The position numbers and the translations under genes are program-made. From positions 1-5,033 of the forward strand of contig QHZK01000374.1 in NCBI GenBank assembly GCA_003224635.1: a stretch of DNA of 5,033 nt, read 5' to 3'. Every line of letters begins with the position of its first letter. Position 1 is the stretch's first letter. This stretch comes from Acidobacteriota bacterium (GTDB lineage: Bacteria > Acidobacteriota > Terriglobia > UBA7540). Of this stretch, positions 1 through 4,302 are shown piece after piece. The notes below the pieces were generated by a model. The model saw only the letters and a list, made by a program, of their open reading frames with translations. It did not search any database and was not told the DNA's origin.

Positions 1-123
1 CCAAATGCGAAGCGCGGTCCGCGCCTTGGTGGGAGGACCTCACGAACCGTGGCGGCGAGGGCCTGAACGGCTACGCTCGAAAAGCCGCAGGCAGGAAGTT
101 TGGCGTATGCTACAAGGGCTCTG
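1..123. other. Left edge, no assignable gene
   Basis: I can assign no gene here. The plus-strand frame beginning at base 1 is open to a TGA at 64-66, and the other two plus frames stay open past the start of the glycosyltransferase. Any of them could be the tail of an upstream gene, but open frames are expected by chance at this GC content. A short GC-rich inverted repeat lies at 12-24 (GCGCGG, one base, CCGCGC). It has no following T-run, so it is not a convincing terminator. Purine-rich AGGAAG at 93-98 lies too close to the TTG at 100 to serve it as a ribosome binding site. Confidence 0.4.
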
Positions 124-1344
124 GTGATTCATCCTTTGGTACGGATAGTCCTTGTGCCGGCAACGCTGCTCGCCCTGCAGAGCTTGTGTTCGCTCCTGGA
201 TGGGCGTCGCTTCCTGCGCCGCGTGCGACGAAGCCTCGGGCAGCCGCCAGGAAGTTATCAGCCTCGGGCAGCGGTGATCGTTCCTTGCAAGGGCCTGCAT
301 CCCGGCTTCGAGGGGAACATCTCGGCATTCCTCACGCAGCGCTACTCGGATCATCAGTTGATTTTTGTGGTCGCCTCGGAGGACGACCCTGCCTACCGTT
401 ATCTTAAGGAGCGACTGAAGGCGTCGTCTGCGCGGGGTCCTGCACTCAAGACTGCGCTCGTGGTGGCCGGCCGGTCGGAGACCCGCGGCGAGAAGGTCAA
501 CAACTTGCTCGCCGGAATTGCGGCCGTCGAACCTCAGACCGAAGTCCTGGTGTTCGCGGACGCGGATGCGACCCCGGGGGAAAGCTGGCTCAAGTCGCTG
601 GCCGCCCCTCTCGAAGACGAGCGAGTCACGGTGAGCACAGGATTCCGGTGGTATCTTCCGGGCGAGAGTTTTGCTTCGCAACTGCGCGCCGCCTGGGACG
701 CCTCGATTGCCACCATGCTGGGCGAGCACGATCACAATTTCGCCTGGGGCGGGTCTATGGCCATCCGGGCCGCCGACTTCAAGCGCCTCCGGGTGGCGGA
801 GCGTTACTGGGCGTCGACGGTCAGCGATGACTACGCGCTCACTCGCGCGGTCCGCGAAGCCGGCGGCAGGATTCGCTTCGAGCCTCGGTGCCTCGTCAAG
901 AGCCGCGAGGATTCGGGTCTCGGCGAATTTCTGCACTGGGCCGACCGCCAGATCATTATCACGCGCGTATACTCGCCAAGACTCTGGTGGAAAGCGCTCG
1001 GGTTTTACCTGTTCTACGGCGCGACGTTTCTGGTCGGACTGGGCTCGCTCGTCCTTTCTCGTCGGCGAGCAGGGGAGTGGCTGGCCACTGCGGGACTGCT
1101 CCTCGCCATTCTCGCCCTAGGCATCGCCAAAGGCCGCCTCCGCGCTACCGTGGCGCGCGAAATGTTCCCCGAGGAATGCTTCACGCTCAAACAGTACGGA
1201 GCCCGATACTGGCAGCTAGCGCCCCTGGTCCCCTGGGTGATGCTCTTGAACTTCGTGGTCTCAGCGTTTGCCCGGCGCATCGAGTGGCGCGGCGTTCGCT
1301 ATGAATTACATTCCGCGGACGAGGTCCGCGTGGTTAGGAATTGA
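124..1344 (+). CDS. Membrane glycosyltransferase, GT2/GT21 (HpnI / ceramide glucosyltransferase-like)
   Basis: This is probably an inner-membrane enzyme that transfers a sugar from a nucleotide donor to a lipid acceptor on the cytoplasmic face. From the GTG start it is 406 residues. Visible in order are an N-terminal hydrophobic anchor (about 5-25), PCKG opening the GT-A fold (54-57), EKVNNL (123-128), the metal-binding acidic motif in FADADATP (144-151), WGGSMAIR (208-215), SDDYALT, which supplies the presumed catalytic aspartate (234-240), and ADRQIIITR (273-281) where GT21 enzymes carry (Q/R)xxRW. Three further membrane segments follow near 291-312, 319-335 and 364-382, then a short WRGVRY tail. 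This layout matches ceramide glucosyltransferase and hopanoid HpnI relatives, but the acceptor cannot be read from sequence. Start: GTG at 124 has AAGGG five bases upstream. A TTG at 100 in the same frame would add eight residues, with a poorly spaced AGGAAG. The gene is convergent with the next one. Confidence 0.85.
   Translation: MIHPLVRIVLVPATLLALQSLCSLLDGRRFLRRVRRSLGQPPGSYQPRAAVIVPCKGLHPGFEGNISAFLTQRYSDHQLIFVVASEDDPAYRYLKERLKASSARGPALKTALVVAGRSETRGEKVNNLLAGIAAVEPQTEVLVFADADATPGESWLKSLAAPLEDERVTVSTGFRWYLPGESFASQLRAAWDASIATMLGEHDHNFAWGGSMAIRAADFKRLRVAERYWASTVSDDYALTRAVREAGGRIRFEPRCLVKSREDSGLGEFLHWADRQIIITRVYSPRLWWKALGFYLFYGATFLVGLGSLVLSRRRAGEWLATAGLLLAILALGIAKGRLRATVAREMFPEECFTLKQYGARYWQLAPLVPWVMLLNFVVSAFARRIEWRGVRYELHSADEVRVVRN
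1314..1330 (+). other. Perfect 7-bp GC-rich hairpin at the end of the glycosyltransferase gene
   Basis: CGCGGAC at 1314-1320 and GTCCGCG at 1324-1330 are exact reverse complements around a GAG loop. They lie in the last codons before the TGA. No T-run follows, so this is not a standard intrinsic terminator. It could slow RNA decay or be a chance product of Arg/Val/Asp codons in GC-rich DNA. Confidence 0.45.
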
Positions 1345-1359
1345 GCCATTGAATCGTTA

Positions 1360-1440
1360 TCAGTTTTCAGTTGTCGGTTCTTGGCGACCGAATCCTGCTG
1401 GTCCTACTGAGAGTGGAGGACTGAGAACTGAGAACTGAAT
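1360..1440. repeat. Inverted heptanucleotide arrays in the convergent gap, possible bidirectional terminator
   Basis: The left arm (1360-1380) is three heptads, TCAGTTT, TCAGTTG and TCGGTTC. The right arm (1420-1440) is ACTGAGA, ACTGAGA and ACTGAAT, essentially the reverse complement of the same word. Aligning 1360-1378 against 1438-1420 gives 16 Watson-Crick pairs, two G-U pairs and one mismatch over 19 positions, with a 41-base loop. The element fills the gap between two genes transcribed toward each other and ends exactly at the stop codon of the minus-strand gene, so it is well placed to end transcription from both sides. No T-run is present, so the terminator role is inference. The repeat itself is plain in the sequence. 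Confidence 0.7.
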
Positions 1441-1773
1441 TCACCGCTTGGTCCGCGGCGGCTTGGTCTTGTGGCGGCGGGTAATGTAACGGGCGGGAGT
1501 TGCGGTCCTCTTTTTGGGCTTTGGGGCCTCGGGAGTTGCCGCGACTGGCGCTGCCTGAGCCAAAACCTGATCGAACAGCGTGGCCCGCGGATGGGAAGGT
1601 TTCTTCTTGCCTCCCTCCCCGTGCCGATAGGCATGCTCCGTAAGGCAGGTCTGACAGATCACCTTGACTACTTGGCCGTCCATCATGCTCGCGATGGCAT
1701 GGTTCAGCAGCAGCTTGCAACGCAGGCAGTAGTCGTCAATCAGATCGCCCAGCCGGTATTCCTGCTCGGCCAT
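1441..1773 (-). CDS. Small zinc-ribbon protein with basic C-terminal tail, function unknown
   Basis: I do not recognise a named family. The 110-residue product has two CxxC pairs, C16-x2-C19 and C40-x2-C43, twenty residues apart, as in a treble-clef or zinc-ribbon site binding one zinc. Nearby His25, His47 and His51 could be additional or alternative ligands. After about residue 54 it becomes Lys/Arg/Pro/Ala-rich and probably disordered, ending in KPPRTKR. That tail suggests contact with nucleic acid or ribosomes, but this is inference. The start is ATG at 1773. On the minus strand GGAG sits eight bases upstream, and a TATAAT box at 1827-1822 puts the likely transcript start near 1815, downstream of the alternative ATG at 1833. 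The longer 130-residue form is therefore unlikely. The gene is divergent from the DUF1385 gene and convergent with the glycosyltransferase. A plus-strand open frame across 1471-1914 lacks comparable support. Confidence 0.75.
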   Translation of the reverse strand: MAEQEYRLGDLIDDYCLRCKLLLNHAIASMMDGQVVKVICQTCLTEHAYRHGEGGKKKPSHPRATLFDQVLAQAAPVAATPEAPKPKKRTATPARYITRRHKTKPPRTKR

Positions 1774-1821
1774 AGCCTGTGCTCCGGCGGCGGGTCCCGA
1801 CTTCCAGCCCGCTGCATGGGC

Positions 1822-1850
1822 ATTATAACGCATACCCCGGCTCCGGCGAA
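1822..1850 (-). promoter_or_regulatory. Sigma70-like promoter for the zinc-ribbon gene
   Basis: Read on the minus strand, a perfect TATAAT -10 box lies at 1827-1822. Seventeen bases upstream of it, at 1850-1845, is a weak -35 box, TTCGCC (three of six consensus positions). Transcription would begin near 1815 and leave a leader of about 42 bases before ATG 1773, which contains a well-placed GGAG. Confidence 0.6.
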
Positions 1851-1881
1851 AACCAACCCGAGCGTCGTAGCGTCCGCTAAA

Positions 1882-1911
1882 TTGACAGGCCCGGAAGATT
1901 GCGGCTATTCT
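1882..1911 (+). promoter_or_regulatory. Sigma70-like promoter for DUF1385 and probably prfA-prmC
   Basis: A perfect TTGACA -35 box lies at 1882-1887. After an 18-base spacer comes TATTCT at 1906-1911, matching TATAAT at four of six positions including the key T-A and final T. Transcription would start near 1918 and leave a leader of about 125 bases before ATG 2044. It faces away from the minus-strand promoter at 1822-1850, and no other promoter is evident before prmC. Confidence 0.6.
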
Positions 1912-1931
1912 TGAAGCGTCTTCGTCTGAGG

Positions 1932-1948
1932 CGGGGCCCGGCGCCCCG
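1932..1948 (+). other. GC-rich hairpin in the DUF1385 leader
   Basis: CGGGGC (1932-1937) pairs perfectly with GCCCCG (1943-1948) around a five-base loop, just downstream of the predicted transcript start. GAGGC at 1928-1932 could alternatively pair with GCCTC at 1970-1974. There is no T-run and no match I can make to a known riboswitch or ribosomal-protein leader. It may stabilise the 5' end of the message, or be incidental. Confidence 0.35.
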
Positions 1949-2026
1949 GCATCTAATCTGATAGTGGCGGCCTCCCGCGACGAATGGCGAATCGAGCTGG
2001 GCTTATTGCCCTGGAGACACGTGACC

Positions 2027-2034
2027 GGGAGGAG
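2027..2034 (+). promoter_or_regulatory. Strong Shine-Dalgarno that sets the DUF1385 start
   Basis: GGGAGGAG ends nine bases before ATG 2044 and is the best ribosome binding site in the window. The earlier in-frame ATG at 1984 has only C-rich sequence upstream and no purine tract, so the downstream ATG is preferred. Confidence 0.8.
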
Positions 2035-2043
2035 TCATTTCGA

Positions 2044-3063
2044 ATGCGCCTATCAGCAGCACAAATTGGCCGGACGGCCCACGGGGCGGCAGGGCTTGTT
2101 CTGCTGCCCTTGCTCCAGGGCGCGGAGGAAATCCTGATCGGCGGCCAAGCCGTCATCGAAGGGGTGATGATGCGCTCCCCTCACTCTTATGCTGTGGCGG
2201 TGCGCCGGGCGAGCGGCGATGTCGCCGTGACACGGGGATCCCTCGAGCGCGCCTCGGAGAAGTATCCTTGGTTGCGATATCCGTTGGTCCGCGGATTGAG
2301 CGTCCTCGGTCAGGCGATGGCGCTCGGGATTCGGGCCTTGCGGTATTCCGCCGAGCAGGCCCTCGAGCGGCCCTCAGGAAGTGGCAAAGGCGGGTCCCGG
2401 GGCGGTGAGGAAAAGAAGTCAGAGCTCAGCAACTGGGTGCTAGCGCTGAACCTGGCGTTCTCGCTGGCGTTCTTTATTCTGTTCTACAAGTTTCTGCCAC
2501 TGTACCTGGCAACGGTCCTGAAGCGTCATTATGCCGTTTTCGAGAACTTGATTGCCTTCAACGTGGCCGACGGCATGATTCGGATGGTCTTGTTTCTGGC
2601 GTTTCTGATCGCGGTGGCGCAATGGAAGGAGATGAAGCGGCTTTTCGAGTACCACGGGGCCGAGCACAAGGTTGTCTGGGCGTTCGAGAAGGCGGGTCGC
2701 GTCGACCTCGAGACAGCGCGCGCGTCGACGCGCTTTCACCCGCGCTGCGGCACGAGCTTTCTCCTGGTGGTGATGGTGATCGCCATGGTCATCTACCTGT
2801 TTTTGCCCTTCCGGTCGTTTGTATGGAAGCTGGCCGGAAGGATCCTGCTTCTGCCCGTGATTGCCGGGGCGTCCTACGAATTCATCCGCTTTGCCGCCAA
2901 GTCGCAGGGGGCGCTGTGGCGCTGGGCATCGCGCCCCGGATTGTGGCTGCAACGCGTGACCACGCGGGAGCCCGATGACAGCCAGCTCGAGGTCTCGATC
3001 CGCGCCCTCGAAGCTGCTATGGAGCTCGAACGAAGCCGAGGCGGCGAGCTTGTGGTGGCCTAG
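2044..3063 (+). CDS. DUF1385 (YqhQ-like) integral membrane protein
   Basis: The family is clear from its signatures, but its molecular function is not established to my knowledge. The 339-residue product carries GGQAVIEGVMMR near 33-44, a Gly/Ser/Lys/Glu-rich linker near 111-129, and membrane segments near 131-155 and 179-193. These are followed by the His/Glu-rich FEYHGAEHK (201-209), HPRCGTSF (232-239), further membrane segments near 238-256 and 261-277, and WLQRVTTREPDDSQLEV (301-317). The clustered His, Glu and Cys next to membrane helices look like a metal or catalytic site, which is inference. The start at ATG 2044 follows a strong GGGAGGAG; using ATG 1984 would add 20 residues with no binding site. 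The gene heads the unit leading to prfA and prmC. From memory, DUF1385 genes recur beside rpmE, prfA and prmC in several phyla, and no rpmE is present here. It ends in TAG, a release factor 1 codon. Confidence 0.9.
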   Translation: MRLSAAQIGRTAHGAAGLVLLPLLQGAEEILIGGQAVIEGVMMRSPHSYAVAVRRASGDVAVTRGSLERASEKYPWLRYPLVRGLSVLGQAMALGIRALRYSAEQALERPSGSGKGGSRGGEEKKSELSNWVLALNLAFSLAFFILFYKFLPLYLATVLKRHYAVFENLIAFNVADGMIRMVLFLAFLIAVAQWKEMKRLFEYHGAEHKVVWAFEKAGRVDLETARASTRFHPRCGTSFLLVVMVIAMVIYLFLPFRSFVWKLAGRILLLPVIAGASYEFIRFAAKSQGALWRWASRPGLWLQRVTTREPDDSQLEVSIRALEAAMELERSRGGELVVA

Positions 3064-3066
3064 TAC

Positions 3067-3108
3067 AGAAGGCAGAAAGCAGAAGGCAGAAAGCAGAAGG
3101 CAGGAGAG
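3067..3108 (+). repeat. Purine-rich heptanucleotide tandem array
   Basis: Three bases after the DUF1385 stop, five heptads alternate exactly between AGAAGGC (3067, 3081, 3095) and AGAAAGC (3074, 3088). They give a 14-base higher-order unit and are followed by a decayed copy, AGGAGAG (3102-3108). The strand asymmetry is complete: no pyrimidine except the C closing each unit. It contains several Shine-Dalgarno-like AGAAGG and AGGAG cores but lies about 60 bases before prfA, too far for direct use. I recall similar short-word intergenic repeats from Acidobacteriota genomes; its role is unknown. Confidence 0.8.
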
Positions 3109-3131
3109 TAGGCGGGTTTTGGGTTTCCCTA

Positions 3132-3163
3132 ACCCTGACCCCCGACCCTCGGCCCCTGGTCAG
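3132..3163 (+). other. C-rich degenerate heptads folding into a hairpin at the prfA start
   Basis: From 3132 the sequence reads as rough heptads (ACCCTGA, CCCCCGA, CCCTCGG, CCCCTGG). CTGACC at 3135-3140 is the exact reverse complement of GGTCAG at 3158-3163. Inside it CCGA (3142-3145) pairs with TCGG (3149-3152). The outer stem ends four bases before ATG 3168, exactly where a ribosome binding site should be, and no Shine-Dalgarno is visible. A role in limiting prfA translation is inference. Confidence 0.45.
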
Positions 3164-3167
3164 CGAT

Positions 3168-4256
3168 ATGCACTTTTTTGACAAGCTGGCGGAAATCGAA
3201 AAGAAGTACGACGAACTGTCGGTCGAGCTCAGCGCGCCCGGAGTGTTCGCCGATCCCGCGCGCTACCAGAAGGCCGCCAAGGCACATGCCGACCTTCGCG
3301 CGGTGGTGGAAAAGTTTCGCCAATGGAAAGAAGTCCAGAAAGGGCTGGTCGAGACCAAGACACTGCTCGAGGAGTCGGCTGCGGACCCCGCCATGAAGAC
3401 CATGGCCCACGAGGAAATCGCCGGCCTCGAAAGACGGCAAGGCGAAATCGAGGCCGAGCTGAAAGTCCTGCTGGTGCCCAAAGACCCGAATGACGAGAAG
3501 AACGTCGTGCTCGAAATCCGCGCCGGGACGGGAGGCGACGAAGCCACACTCTTCGCGCAGGAAGTTTTCAGGATGTATAGCCGGTATGCCGAAACGCAGG
3601 GCTGGCGCGCCGAGGTCCTTTCGAGCAGCGCTTCGGCGGTGGGAGGGCTCAAGGAAGTCATCGCCGTGATTGAAGGCCAGAAGGTCTACAGCAAGTTGAA
3701 GTACGAAAGCGGAGTGCACCGCGTGCAGCGCGTTCCGGCAACGGAGCAGCAGGGCCGCATTCACACGTCCGCCATCACCGTCGCCGTGCTCCCCGAAGCG
3801 GACGAAGTGGAGGTCCAGATCGACCCCAAGGACATTCGAGTGGACACGTTCTGTTCCTCCGGGCCGGGCGGGCAGTCCGTGAACACCACGTATTCGGCGG
3901 TGCGCATCACCCACCTGCCCACCGGCATGGTGGTTTCCTGCCAGGACGAGAAGTCGCAGATCAAGAACCGCGCCAAGGCGTTGCGGGTACTGCGCTCGCG
4001 CCTGTACGAAATGAAGCTGCAGGAACAACAAAAGCAGATCACCGAAGAGCGCCGCTCGCAGATTGGCACGGGCGACCGCAGCGAGAAAATCCGCACCTAC
4101 AACTTTCCCCAGAACCGGCTCACCGACCACCGCATCGGCCTGAACCTTCACCAGCTCGACCGGGTGATGGAGGGCAAGATCGACGACATCATCGACGCGC
4201 TGATCGCGCATTACCAAGCCCAGAAGTTCAAAGGCGACGGTCAGGCCATCGGATGA
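3168..4256 (+). CDS. prfA: Peptide chain release factor 1 (RF1)
   Basis: RF1 recognises UAA and UAG in the ribosomal A site and triggers hydrolysis of peptidyl-tRNA. The 362-residue length is normal for the family. The coiled N-terminal domain begins MHFFDKLAEIEKKYDEL and is followed by the conserved AGTGGDEA (119-126). The codon-reading tripeptide is PAT (190-192, in RVPATEQQGRIHTSA), which marks RF1 rather than RF2 (SPF). The catalytic GGQ is at 234-236, in GPGGQSVNTTYSAVRITH, and CQDEKSQIKNRAKA follows at 258-271. Gln236 is the expected methylation target of PrmC, encoded next. The ATG at 3168 fits the family's N-terminus although no clear Shine-Dalgarno precedes it; a hairpin and repeat array occupy that gap instead. 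The gene ends in TGA, which RF1 does not read, and this ATGA also offers a start codon overlapping the stop. I see no damage or missing key residues. Confidence 0.97.
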   Translation: MHFFDKLAEIEKKYDELSVELSAPGVFADPARYQKAAKAHADLRAVVEKFRQWKEVQKGLVETKTLLEESAADPAMKTMAHEEIAGLERRQGEIEAELKVLLVPKDPNDEKNVVLEIRAGTGGDEATLFAQEVFRMYSRYAETQGWRAEVLSSSASAVGGLKEVIAVIEGQKVYSKLKYESGVHRVQRVPATEQQGRIHTSAITVAVLPEADEVEVQIDPKDIRVDTFCSSGPGGQSVNTTYSAVRITHLPTGMVVSCQDEKSQIKNRAKALRVLRSRLYEMKLQEQQKQITEERRSQIGTGDRSEKIRTYNFPQNRLTDHRIGLNLHQLDRVMEGKIDDIIDALIAHYQAQKFKGDGQAIG

Positions 4257-4260
4257 TCGT

Positions 4261-4300
4261 CACCCGATGACCCGATCACCCGATCACCCGATCACCCGAT
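4261..4300 (+). repeat. CACCCGAT octanucleotide tandem array between prfA and prmC
   Basis: Five head-to-tail octamers fill almost the whole 46-base gap: CACCCGAT at 4261, GACCCGAT at 4269, then three exact CACCCGAT copies to 4300. The prmC ATG follows two bases later, with no Shine-Dalgarno. The single C-to-G change in unit two creates ATGA at 4267-4270. Because eight is not a multiple of three, gain or loss of one unit would change the frame between that ATG and prmC, while three units would preserve it. Confidence 0.85.
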
Positions 4301-4302
4301 CC

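Noticed and set aside
33..80. Plus-strand third frame near the left edge reads WWEDLTNRGGEG, reminiscent of a ligase-type GGEG motif in bacterial polynucleotide kinase-phosphatases
   Set aside because: The expected following residues are absent, the frame runs on into the glycosyltransferase gene, and the match is too short to trust. Sequence to the left of the window would settle it.
40..936. 298-residue minus-strand open frame opposite the glycosyltransferase
   Set aside because: It lies fully antisense to a gene with clear GT motifs, has an Arg/Gly-rich composition typical of GC-driven shadow frames, and shows no recognisable domain.
1471..1914. 147-residue plus-strand open frame over the zinc-ribbon gene
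   Set aside because: It lacks a recognisable domain and a ribosome site, and runs across both predicted promoters. The opposite strand has paired CxxC motifs, GGAG and TATAAT.
3114..3135. Telomere-like GGGTTT and CCCTAACCC words forming a small hairpin before prfA
   Set aside because: Only single copies are present, inside a bacterial operon. The stem is interrupted and has no T-run, so it is neither a telomere nor an intrinsic terminator.
3129..4217. 362-residue minus-strand open frame opposite prfA
   Set aside because: It is antisense to a complete, motif-verified RF1. Its His/Asp/Leu/Val-rich composition reflects reverse-complemented codons, and no independent initiation signal was seen.
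1360..4300. The short tandem arrays as a possible CRISPR locus
   Set aside because: Units are 7-8 bases with no unique spacers, the words differ between gaps, and no cas genes are present.
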